Source: Casuarius casuarius (Eukaryota; Chordata; Aves; Casuariiformes; Casuariidae). From it: a stretch of 64,000 nucleotides of DNA. The stretch spans positions 248,001-312,000 of the forward strand of contig PTFA01000275.1 in NCBI GenBank assembly GCA_003342895.1, in the 5' to 3' direction. The notes beneath the pieces are model-generated. The model was not told where the DNA came from. It searched no databases and saw only the letters and a list, made by a program, of their open reading frames with translations. Positions 1 through 10,713 of this stretch are shown one piece after another (positions within the stretch are counted from its first letter, which is position 1; every line of letters starts with the position of its first letter). The position numbers were made by a program, and so were the translations under genes.

Positions 1-3000
1 CAAAATACAAGCTCTTCCTTTAATATAAGGCTACAGGAGAACCGTACAAAGCTGTTTATTAAATAACAGCTTTTGTCTTAATTGTTTGCCTTTTCTGAAA
101 AGTGTGCCACAACGTTTGTCTATTGAAATAATGTTATTTTCGAAGCAGCATGTAGGAAGAGATGTTACTGTGTTCAACCTTTTTTGCAGTGACTATTAGG
201 GTGACATCTGAGTGCTTGAAAGTGAAATTAAATTATGCCTCTGCACATTAATTAACTTTTTGTAAACACTGACAGGAACCACTAATGTCAATGCATTACG
301 GATAGTAACTGCAAACACTTTTTCTATGTGATTTTGGACATGCTGTTTAGACATCCTTTTTTTGTTGTTTTTTTTGTTTGTTTTTTTAAGGTGTGACATT
401 TCTTGTCCATTTGAGAGAGCTACCTAGCTTGACCTTGAGTGGGCTAACTGCTTCAAAATAATGATTATTCTATGTTGGTGATGCAGTCCATGAATTTCAT
501 GGCCTTCCCGTTAGATACTCAGAAATGCTAGTATTCTTGTAAACCCAGATAATAGAGAATTTTTTAACTTTTTCTGACTTTCAGGATTTGGCCAGAAGAA
601 GTGGTGGGACTTCCTGCAAACACCTTGCTGCCTATTTAATCTTCTGTACAAATTTTCTCTGTGCACATTGTTGCCTGATGGTAAATTTTCATTCATTTTT
701 CCTATTCTTTGAGTAACATGGGACAAACAATGGTTTCATGGTTACATGAAACCAAAAGCTTTGAAGCCCCTGCCTACCTCAAAAGCTCACCTAGCTTTCT
801 CACAGTGTGGTCGTAATTTGGAAGGGACAATCTGATATTTGGAAAACAGGCAATTTTTATTTCATTCTGCATCGCTTTCATTTGGAACATTGCAATCTGC
901 TGTTCATGGTGTACTTTTAAGGCACATTATGTTCTGTGATGCATATTTTGTTTGTAATGTGGGCAACACACTGAAGATTTCTGCTTTTAGTAGATGACAG
1001 AATACACCAGAAAAACCTTTCTGTAAGAATATTAATTTCTAAAAATAGACAAATCGGCCAGAAACACTGAATATTTCTGAAATTTCAATATAGTAATTAA
1101 TTGGTTGCTTGCCTTGTTGATTATATGTTATTAAGTTTGTTTTATTTTAAAACCTATTTTATTTTAAAATTTATTTTTAAATGTTTTTCATAAGTAGAAA
1201 GAAGGCATGAAGATTTCATGTAGAAATTCTTCATCAGGGAGTCCAAGAGATGAGACTGCCTTGACAAAGAGCTTTGAGATCTGTGCATTTGTTACTAGGA
1301 GAATGCTCACCTTCCTTTATTGGTGTGTACCCTCACTAAACAGCAAGATGCTTTTTTCCCCTCCTTGTTAAGGTATGCATAGTACATCTGAGAGAAGTCT
1401 ATGAAAAGAGCAAGAAGTATATCACGCTGTGCAAACTGTAAAGCAATTTTGTCCGTAAAGCAATTTTGGTAATATATCAGTGATATTTCCTGGTATCTGA
1501 ATGCTCTGCTTTTGTTTGAGCACTTTAACTATATATACACTATACAGTCACCCTTGGGCGTTCTTTTTTCCTCTCTCTCCTCCCCAACTTAGGAAGTTGG
1601 GTTTGTTTGTCTGTTTCTTTGTTGTTTACTGCCCAGCTACACAACTTCAAAAAGAGAGATGAAAAAAATTACCATCTTCACAGCTTTTCCCTACCTTTCC
1701 CAGAATGGATTAGTCTGTAACCTAGTAGTTTAGGCACCTTTCCTTTGACCTGCTACCGGGGTAGAAATTGAATTTGTACCTTATGCATTTTGAAACTGCT
1801 TTACTCATAAGGCTGTTACACACAAGAATGACACAGTCAGAAGATGGAGGTAATTACAATGACATTTTGTGGAGAGAGAAATCTCATTAGAGGATGTCAG
1901 ATGTAACCTGAGAAAGCCTTCCTGATTAAGCCCATCAGCAGCTTAACGCTTAGTTCCTGGATCCAAAGAAAGCTTTAGAATATGATGCTAAATAACAGAG
2001 CATGATCAAAATGGGTTAACTGAGGGTATGTGCAGAGGCAGAACTATAAGTGCCTGCATAAAACTCCACCGCAAAAGGAATTTAAGAGGCAACACTAGAT
2101 TTAGGCCATAGGTTTTCAGTTGTAGCATAGTTTTAGATATATGCTACAATTACATTGCCCGTAAAGGAGGGGCATAAACTGTTCCTTGTCCCACAAGCCA
2201 AATGGCACTGCTTCATACCCACCGTGTGGAGGAGTAACCCATTATATTAAATGGGATTTGTATCTACCCCAAAGACCAATTTCTCTTCCACCTTGCGTAA
2301 CTCATGAGTTATGAACTTCCATAGCAGCTTTGGTCTACTGCGCTTTCCCTGCAGAGCCTGATTTGTTGGCTGACAGTGCAGGGTCTTGTTCTTTCATCTT
2401 TAAAGTCGCTTTGTTCTGGTCTTGGTACGCTGGCTATAGCTACATGAAGGCACAATAAGGAAACACAGCTGCTTGGGACTACACAGTCAGGAAAACAAAC
2501 TTCACCCATTTGGACTAAGGAAGTGTTGGGGAGGGCTATAATTGTTCCATATCATATCTTTGGTGTATTACGCACATTAATCAGCAAGTTCCTTTCATAC
2601 TGTCATATAGCCCTGTGAAAAATCAGGATAAAGTGCAGCCATTCTCATCCAGTCAAACCTTATGCAGCTGTAATTGCCTATATGGGATGAAATGTGGCAG
2701 AATTTTAGCCCTCAGATGTCTAGTACATAAAATAAATGCCTGTTTAGTCAGTAGTTTTCTTTCTTATGTTCTCCTTCAGTGATTCATACGTCCTTTAATG
2801 CTTGAAGCACAGGAATAAACAAATATTTTTGTAGTTACTAGTTTCTTCCTCAGAGTCACAGTTGTTAATGTAGCTCTTTTTCCTTAAAGTACACACACAA
2901 ACTGTATTGCTAAATTTGCTAGTAAATCCCTACAGAGTCTGTTAGTAGTTGCACATACTGCACAGAAAATTCTGCAGCAACTTAGCACTTTTATAGTCTC

Positions 3001-3254
3001 TTTTATCTTCAAAGCCATATTTCAGATAATATGTAATTGATCCTCATGACAATCTTGTCATGTAAGTAAGTAAATGAATTCCAATTTTACAGAAAAAAAT
3101 GTGAGACCTTCCATGTCCCAGGAAAGAATCTCAGAAAATAGGATTAGAACAATTTCTCTCCCACATTCCATCTGATCTGTTTCAAATGCAGATTCACCCA
3201 ATTCATATTCCTTCTTTACACTGAACATTTGATTTATACATTAAATAATGACAA

Positions 3255-3276
3255 CAGTACTACTGCAGTAGTACTG
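3255..3276. repeat. 22-bp perfect palindrome
   Basis: The 11-base half CAGTACTACTG is followed directly by its exact reverse complement, centred on a CTGCAG (PstI-type) hexamer. There is no spacer. An arm this long with about 45% GC is unlikely by chance in 64 kb. No function is visible. Confidence 0.9.
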
Positions 3277-3818
3277 CAGGCCACTTGACTGTTTCTGTAA
3301 AAGGATTAAGAGAAAGAGCATCTAAGTATATAAAAAATAACCCAGAGATGCTTATAACTCAGTTTCTTGTCTCTGAGAATATGCAGTAATAAATAGAGAG
3401 GGATTACAAGAAACAGGTAATGTTAAAATTGGGCCATTTTCTGGCATAACTCTCCTGACATATCAGTCTGTAGTATAGGGACTTCCTGACCTGTAAGCTA
3501 CTTGCAAGCCATCTACATAACAGGATAGCCAGGGCTGCACAAAGCACTCACAAACATGATGCCCATCAATGTATATAGTGAATCTCGAACTCATTGCCTT
3601 TTTTTTTTTTTAACAATTCTAATATTTAATTTGCCTTTTTCTATCCAGTTCGATATCTGCTACTCAAATGAAGCTAATATTTTAAAACTGGGGCCTGAAT
3701 TCATCCCAAGTAATTCTGAAAGCCTAAACACGATGGTTAAATCAGTAGGGCACTTGGATCCTTCAGTACGTCTTAGGGAATTTCAAAGGGGGGTCAGCTG
3801 TACTTTTTACTTAGTTTT

Positions 3819-3849
3819 CATAATTGTGTGTGTCCATAATTGTGTGTGC
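3819..3849 (+). repeat. 16-bp tandem duplication with TG core
   Basis: Two adjacent copies of a unit beginning CATAATTGTGTGTG lie at 3819-3834 and 3835-3849. The second differs only at its end. The form suggests a recent slippage or local duplication. Confidence 0.85.
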
Positions 3850-5898
3850 TTAATTAAACTTTTTCATGTGTACTGTTTTGCATTTATTGATATTTTTTTA
3901 ATCCATTTGTCCACAAGAATGGTCAAGTTTTCACAGGTTCCAGTCTCTGTTTCTGTTACAGAAGGGAAAATTTTTGTCTGCATATTCATATTAGCTACTA
4001 CTTTTTATCTTTGCTCTGACCCCATATAGTATCATACCAAGACTGCCTAATGAATTTTTTTTTTTGAATCTCCAGATATGATTTCTTTCTGGAATCACTA
4101 TTTTTAACTTTCACCAGAAAATCACTCTCTAAAATAAAATCTGGAAGTGATTTCTTTGTGTTTTTAATTTTGCATGTAATTCAAAGAGATTATTTGCCTC
4201 ATCAATCACATTTTTCCCCTCGCTGTCCTAAAAATGAGTTTTTTTGTAGAACGAGGTTGTATTCTACTATCATGCAAACCTGCTATTTCAAGTCATTTTC
4301 CAGCTTCACTGCTTGTACTTGAAGTTGAGGAAAATAAGTTCTGGTACAGGAATTTCTCTTTTACATAGCTGAGTAACTGTAAGATCATGGGATAGAGTTT
4401 TCCAGTGCTAAAGTTACAGGTTTGTTAAAAATGTTGTTTTCAGAGGTTTCTGATCTTTTACAACTATTACTACGTAGCTGCACACACCCGAAAATGCTTG
4501 TGTTTATAAGCATCGTTAACTTTAGACATCTAAGACTCAATTCAGTTGCTGAAACAGAGTCTTCTAGTGTCATTTGAAATGTATTAAGGTAGCCAGCACA
4601 GGGTCGGCAAGTGAGAACATAGTTCTATAGGATCCCGTGTCTTTCCGGAGCAGTACCTGGAGGCAAGGCAAATATCCAGGGTGCCTCTGCTGACACTATG
4701 TTTAAGGCAATTCAACTGAGTCCTTAGGATGATGCCTCTATAACCACTAGGTTGAGTACCTCTGGAGAACGATTCGGTTCACCCAGTGATGTTTTTAGAT
4801 GTCTAAAAAAGTAAGATCCGTGCCATCGTGAATACATTTCTCATGGAAATCCTAATGCTAGCAGGCAGAATAGATTGTAGTTTTCCACGGTACTGTTTAA
4901 ATTTTGAAGGTGTATGGATAAATGAAGATATATATTATGGTCTCTTCCATAAGAATGTGTATGAATAACACATATAAAATGAAATACGAAAAAGCTGTTT
5001 TAATTACTGTTGTATGAAACAGAATATATTTTACCCTTCTTTGACACAAGTAGATATTTCTTTTACAGTTTTGGCCTTAGTTTCAGTGACAGTTGTCAAA
5101 GAGGATATAAGATTTGCATTGATTTGGAAGGCAGATTGTTTCTCAAATATTCCAGTAGACAGTGGATTAGATCTGTTTTTTTACATCTGTGGTTGTAGAC
5201 CTCCATATCTGAGCTTCTCATTTAAACTCTTTCATAATCACTTACGGAAAAAGCCATTCCTAGAGTGTGATTTTAGTTCATGTTAAGATAGACATATGTA
5301 AAAGGCATCTAGAGGATTTGCTCAGATGTGGATGGGTACATTAAACATGTCTAAAACAAGTTAGGTAAATTACACCTATTATGCTTTTAAACACATCAGA
5401 ATGATTTCTTCAGTCTCTAAGTTGCTGTCAAGTTTGTTCTTTTAAGAATTTTACAGGTGTTAAGATTGTTTTGTGATGTAGAATGACTGTAAGATTGGTG
5501 CTAGTACCAGCTAGCACCAGTGTGGGTACTGCTAGTACAGATATTTCATAAAAAAATCTGATTTTGACATTTTCTTTGAATGTTGATGAGCATTGCATTT
5601 CCCACAATATAGAACTCCATATTATGATATTCTCTGTGGCCAAAATACATTAATTTCAGGGTCTGACCTGTACTTTTCCTATAATTTGTCTCAGAAGTAT
5701 AGTATACTTAGGTCCTAGAGACAGTTTTGAATGTTATAGATACTTCTTGGCCTCTTAGGAAAGTTTCATATGCCTTGTCACTGCCCCTTTCCTTTTTCTG
5801 TGCATTGCCAAAGAAAACCTTGCCAAAATGTTCTCTTCATAGGAGCTTTTACTCACTGGACTTCATTAGTGATCTGCATGGCTGGCTTAAGTAAAATA

Positions 5899-5932
5899 TC
5901 TTGCTTTGTGGTATTTTGTATATAATTCCCTC
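5899..5932 (+). repeat. 34-bp dispersed direct repeat, copy 1
   Basis: This stretch begins TCTTGCTTTGTGG and ends ATAATTCCCTC. It is identical over 34 bases to 8454-8487, in the same orientation 2.55 kb downstream. The flanks of the two copies do not match, so this is not part of a longer segmental duplication. Confidence 0.9.
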
Positions 5933-7626
5933 TTTTTTTTTTTTCTTCCCACAATACACTCTGAAACTACTGCAAAGCTGTAGCTTTTCCTTCTCACTTC
6001 TTTTTCAGCACTTTTAGTTAATGATGCTTAGCTTTTCGCCTTTATCCCTACTTGTGAGCATCTAATTGCTGGACAGCTTTCCCGCCCCCTCCTTGGAATG
6101 TATGTAACATAACACTAAGCTTTGTCTTCCCATTGGATGTCTTCTGTCCTATAACTATGCTAAATGCCCTTTTGTCAAGTTCGGTTGTTCTAGTCAAGCC
6201 CTAAACTTCAGTATGTAATGCCCTTTGGAAAACAAAATGTGCTTTGAAGGACATCTGTATCAATGCTCATCAGTTGCCTCAGTAGTTTATGTTTTTTCAC
6301 AATAATATTTGTGATGGAGCCTATCTGATTTTGCACAGTCCCTCAGTAGTGCTCACATTCCTTTTTTCCCCTTATTTGTTTATGTGAACTTTTTATTAAA
6401 GATCGTGATCTTTATCCCTGACATGGATAATCCTTGGCTTTTTACCTGACATATATTAGAAAATAAGCAGCCTTCTATTTTTTCATTATACTTGTAAAAC
6501 TCCAGGATGCAGGTGCGTATGTCAGTGAGTCTTCCCTATATCTTGAGGAAAGCTTTAGATGTACTATACCTGTCTTTCCGCTCTGGCTATGGTAAGACAC
6601 ACTTGCACCTTTGCAGTTTGGGTAAGAAAATTCAGGCATGCTGGCAGGGAGAGCTCTGTGACACCTTTCAACAGGTCTCTCCTCTACAAATAAAGATATT
6701 GGGGTACACTTCAGAGTGAACCTGTTGAACCATTTTACATATACATGTAGTTATGCCATCTTGTAGACATTACCTCTAAACACTGAAAAGTTTCTTTGTT
6801 CAAAATATGTGCAAAGCATACATTTGCATACATTTCTACAAGAAAGCTGTACATAGGTTCATGGGGGTTTTTAGAAGATCCTCTTTATGCTTGAAGATCC
6901 ACAGAAGATCAACACTTTATCAAGAGGCTTTCAAACACTATTTTCCTAGTATGTTTCAGCTCAGTAAGAATATGCAAAATAAGCAAGACTCATTTGCAGA
7001 ATCAATTTCTATTCTTGTCTTAAATGACTAAAAACTTTTGTGTCTGCAAACATATTTCACTTGTAACTTATAAGACAAAACTCAATTGTGAAAGAGTCAG
7101 ATTGCTATATGTATTTTTAGTAATACCATTTGGATGTGTTTGTGGAGAACAGACAAGGCAGTGTTTACTCCAAAGGCCTGCTGAAGAGGGGAAGGTATCA
7201 CTGTTCACAGATGGGGAGTGGGACTGGGCGTAGGCCGGGTAGTCTTTCCCTGCCTGTGAACACACGCCCCAGCTTGTGCAGGGTATGATAACAATGCCTT
7301 TGTCACCACCTCCGCTATTATCTGCTACCAACCACTTGCGGCCTAAACTAATGTCAAGAGCCTGACCCACACCAAAGCTGCCTCATAAATCAAGTGAAAG
7401 GGGAATTAATATCTACAACTACATGCTGATCAGGCATGAGGACTCATGATGGGGGTCTCCATCCTTGTGACCTTTGTCACAAGTTTTCATTAATTTCTTT
7501 TCCCTTCCCTTTTGAAAACCCAGTCAGCGGGTTGAGCCCAGAGGAGTGTGTCAGAGTGACATAGGTCCTGGCTACTGATAAGGACGTCAAGAAACCTAAT
7601 CACAATAGACATGTGCCTTAGAAACA

Positions 7627-7633
7627 TATAAAA
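7627..7633 (+). promoter_or_regulatory. TATA-like element inside LTR
   Basis: TATAAAA lies in the U3-like part of the plus-strand LTR, about 215 bases before its AATAAA signal. It is a plausible LTR core promoter. Present activity cannot be judged. Confidence 0.45.
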
Positions 7634-7847
7634 TGTGACAATAACAACAGCTTTTTGGAGATCCCTCTCAGCTGGTCTGGGACCCCCCCTTATTGCGTCC
7701 TGCACACTTGAGACCCTCGCTCAACGTGGAACAGGTCGTATTACCCCTGCTTGCTCCGTATGTAGTGTAGTGTGTTATTTTTACCCTGTTAAATACGGAA
7801 CTTGCTATATTGTTTAAACTCTCTTGCTTAAGGATACTGGTGTNCTT

Positions 7848-7853
7848 AATAAA
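7848..7853 (+). terminator. LTR polyadenylation signal
   Basis: AATAAA lies about 100 bases before the 3' end of the plus-strand LTR, the usual place near the R-U5 boundary. The unresolved base at 7844 is four bases upstream. Confidence 0.6.
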
Positions 7854-7955
7854 TATCTGAAACCTGATAACCGCCTGGCTGTTTGGTCAGTGAAGCGTTA
7901 AAAGAAAAAAATACATGTCACCCCGCTGGCCACGAGCAGTGTTCGTGACAGTGTT

Positions 7956-9458
7956 TCAATACTGAGACAAAGTTCAGTGCATCTTAATTTGTTGAGTCAT
8001 TAATGAGAAAAATGTCCAAAAGATTAAGCTGGGTTTTTTTTAGCATTATTAATACTTATTTGAATTCGTTTTGCAGTCTTCTAATACTTGCTAAGTTTTT
8101 CTAACTTCCAAGGTTAAAATGAACTCTGTGAGTACCATTCAGTTGCTTAAACATGTGCATCCAATGCAATTTAAGATGTCCAGTGGTATCTAGGATGTTT
8201 GCAGAGAAGGAACTGATTTGACATGAAAGTTGAAGGATACCCACACCCTACTGGAGGGTCAATTGGACAGTAGTTAGAAGCACTACATGTGTATGATCTG
8301 GCACCTGAACTGAACCCCAACTGGGATCCAAATTCCAAGTTAAGACACAGAAATCTAGATGTCTGCTTAGGTGTATATTTTCAACACAGCCTAGAGAGTA
8401 TTTCAGAAGACCAACAATTATGGGCCTTATTTAGTTGCCAAAGCAACTAAATGTCTTGCTTTGTGGTATTTTGTATATAATTCCCTCAATTTTTCATTTT
8501 CTTCATTCCCTCAATGATTTCTAGATGTATTTGATCATAGTGGAAGCTTAGATACCTACCTTATATGCGTAATCACCTTTATATAGGTATCCAAATATAT
8601 GTGAACCGAATCTCACCCCATTTATTCAATCAGGGAAAAGAAAAGCCCTACCTGAAGTCACTTAATATTTTCATATCTTCCTTTTTTTTTTTTTTTAATG
8701 TAACAACACTGGGTTAGAACTTTTCTTGCAGACTAGAGACATTTTCATGTCAAATAATCAAGTTCTATTACTCTTTTTATAAAAAAAAGAAGGCTAAATA
8801 CAAAACTGACCAAAAGGAAATCAATGTAATCTTTGTCATCAATTTGTCATCACCAAAGTTTCATATGACTTTCTGCTAGGCTAATACCTCCATCCAGAGA
8901 CAAAAGCAGTGAGAAAACATTACAGAATATAAATAGATTTATAAATAAATAAGTAAAACCCAGCTCACTAAATGTAAATGGCCAGGTTATTAAAACTCTG
9001 TGGATTACTTTGACAATATTCCAGAAAACTGAACACAAAACTATACAAAAGGGAGTATTAAAGTTGAATTTGAAAGCTGGATATATGCACGTATTCTGCA
9101 TCAGGCTATTAAGAATGTGTCTCAATACTATACATGAATCTTGTAGAATTGTAGGCTCTTTCCTGAAGGACTAGGCATTATTACGCCAAAGTTTTCAAAT
9201 TCTATACAACCATTATTTTGAGGTATTCAATTTATTGTCTTCCTTTTATAACAAACTCTTTTTTTTAGATTCTTTTTCTCTTGTTCCTGTAATTAAGAAC
9301 ACTGAAAGGAAAACAAAGCATTGAGAACATACAAGCTAGTTGTTACTGACCTGCTCTTCCCTCAGAAGTCTCCATTCTTTTCTTAAGATACTTACCTACT
9401 TCTTTCTCCACTTCTTTCAAACCCTGAATGTGCCAGCCAATTTCACCTCAATAACTAA
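7956..9458. other. Non-coding sequence between the two LTRs
   Basis: AT-rich unique sequence with no gene. It carries the second copy of the 34-bp repeat (8454-8487). A short duplication ATTCCCTCAAT follows at 8480-8490 and 8505-8515. Confidence 0.7.
8454..8487 (+). repeat. 34-bp dispersed direct repeat, copy 2
   Basis: It is identical to 5899-5932. The last bases of this copy are duplicated again 25 bases downstream as ATTCCCTCAAT (8480-8490 and 8505-8515), so this locus has had more than one copying event. Confidence 0.9.
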
Positions 9459-9583
9459 CCTCCTGTCGCGGCCCGAAAGGAGTCGTTCAGGACGACCTCC
9501 CTCCCCTTGGGACCAAACGACCAAGTTCGTGATGCCCTTGGACTGAATTAAGGTGAAACGACACCAGCCAACCAGTTTTAAGA

Positions 9584-9589
9584 TTTATT
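9584..9589 (-). terminator. LTR polyadenylation signal
   Basis: TTTATT on the plus strand reads AATAAA on the minus strand. It lies about 120 bases before the LTR 3' end, where such signals normally sit. Confidence 0.6.
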
Positions 9590-9699
9590 AACACAAAGAT
9601 AAGGCATGTGGTCAAGTAGGATAATTCAATGGCGAATACTGCAACTAGCTAGTCAAGTCCCGTGCCACACGTTTCAAACAGATCTTACCAACATTCAAC

Positions 9700-9797
9700 A
9701 AAAAAGAGGGGAAAAAGAGAGAAAAAGGGGGGGGGGGGAGAGGGAGAGAGGGAGAGAGGGAAAGAGGGAAAGAGGGAGAGAGGGAGAGAGAGAGAGA
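9700..9797. repeat. 98-base uninterrupted purine tract (GA-rich, with G12)
   Basis: Every plus-strand base from 9700 to 9797 is A or G. The tract mixes A runs, twelve consecutive G (9727-9738), and GAGGGA- and GA-type repeats. It lies inside the minus-strand LTR just upstream of its poly(A) signal, so it would be a long polypyrimidine tract in LTR transcripts. Such near-mirror purine tracts can form triplex DNA and are prone to length change. Confidence 0.95.
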
Positions 9798-10713
9798 TCA
9801 GCACCCGTGGATCCAGCGGCGTCCCATTGGTCCTCTTCCTTTGGGAGTCTCGGCGGTGGGGGGGCTCCCGTCTGGTGGTAAGTGGGTCCTCTTCACCCTG
9901 GGTGTAAGTTTTGGCGATGCGCGTACAACTCGAGCAGGGTCCGACCCTAGGTTCCCGCTGAAAAGCTCGGAGCCAAATCAAGGCAAATTAAATAAATAAA
10001 TTGTAATGGCACGCGTGCAGTGGTTACAGCTCGAGTTGGGTACCTCCGACGAGGGACACCGAACAAAGAAATCCCTGGGCAATTATAGCTTTTCGAATTA
10101 AGTTTCCCACCCCCTACGTGGTAGTTCAGACCAATAGTAATTTTTGGGTCTGGGGTCTCCTGCTCCTTATTGGGTCTCATCGTTGTTCCTAGGCAGGCTG
10201 TTTCTTTTCTCCCTTATCTTTACTGTTGCGGTTTCTGCTGACAGGTGTGTCTTCATTCCTCGGGTCCCGCCATCATCTCTCAAGGTCCTGACAAAGAGGT
10301 GGTAACTCCAGCAATTAGCACTGTTTCAGCAGTGCACAGGAATGCAAATTGCTGGTAACTCCCTTATCATTCCCGCCTGCACCAGCTCTGGGGCCCTTTC
10401 TCACTGAACTAGGGAGTGCGGCCTAAGGCTTCAGCAAATTTAGCTACTCATGCTAAGCAAGCTTCATAGAAGTTGTGCTAAAAACGGCAATAATTAACAG
10501 TCCAGGTCCCAAAGTCTCTGCCCAATCGTGGTCTGGTTCAGCGCAGGCTCGGTGTGTCCTGGGTGGTCGCAGGGAGACCATTTCGGGGGTCGCAGCAGCT
10601 CAGTCCTGTTTCCGCCAGGGACAGATGGCTTGTTTGGGGTTATGGTTTGCTTGCACCTTATGTACCAAGAAATGTTTAAGGCAAAAGTTCACTCATCTGT
10701 CCGCCACACCTCC

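Larger units (their letters stand above)
1..7135. other. AT-rich non-coding sequence
   Basis: I see no gene here. The sequence is AT-rich, with frequent T and A runs and short open frames whose translations are rich in Phe, Ile, Lys and Ser, as expected from composition alone. The longest open frame (3556-4029, plus) is discussed among the rejected items. The structured parts are a 22-bp palindrome at 3255-3276, a 16-bp tandem duplication at 3819-3849, and the first copy of a 34-bp direct repeat at 5899-5932. Confidence 0.7.
7136..7955 (+). mobile_element. Solo endogenous retroviral LTR, plus strand, with 5-bp target duplication
   Basis: The LTR body is 7141-7950 (810 bp). It starts TGTGGAGAAC and ends TTCGTGACA, giving canonical TG...CA ends with an imperfect inverted repeat (TGTGGAGAA against TGTCACGAA). 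GTGTT occurs immediately on both sides (7136-7140 and 7951-7955), which is a target-site duplication. No gag, pol or env sequence and no second LTR is next to it, so it is a solo LTR left by LTR-LTR recombination. It has a TATA-like element (7627-7633) and an AATAAA signal (7848-7853), about 215 bases apart, as expected for the U3 and R regions. It is richer in GC and CpG than its flanks. A 5-bp duplication fits ERVL-like and some other ERV groups, but family assignment is inference. Position 7844 is an N. Its ends resemble those of the LTR at 9464-10708. Confidence 0.9.
9459..10713 (-). mobile_element. Solo endogenous retroviral LTR, minus strand, with 5-bp target duplication
   Basis: The LTR body is 9464-10708 (1,245 bp). 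Read on the minus strand it starts TGTGGCGGACAG and ends GGCCGCGACA. The ends form an imperfect inverted repeat (TGTGGCGG against TGTCGCGG). CCTCC flanks it on both sides (9459-9463 and 10709-10713) as a target-site duplication. The minus-strand AATAAA is at 9584-9589, about 120 bases before the 3' end, as expected. The element is much richer in GC and CpG than its surroundings, suggesting a fairly young insertion. No internal retroviral genes adjoin it, so it is solo. The first 14 bases match the plus-strand LTR at 7141 at about 12 positions, and both elements made a 5-bp duplication. A shared superfamily is likely (inference). Its length is partly due to a purine/pyrimidine tract at 9700-9797. 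Confidence 0.9.

Noticed and set aside
3556..4029. Open frame of 157 codons on the plus strand, the longest in the window
   Set aside because: Translation is Phe/Ile/Val/Ser-rich and comes from T-rich sequence that includes a T run and a TG tandem duplication. No domain or splice context is seen. A chance frame is likelier.
9606..9981. Frames on both strands reading Arg/Glu/Gly- or Ser/Leu/Pro-rich repeats
   Set aside because: They are translations of the purine tract inside the LTR.
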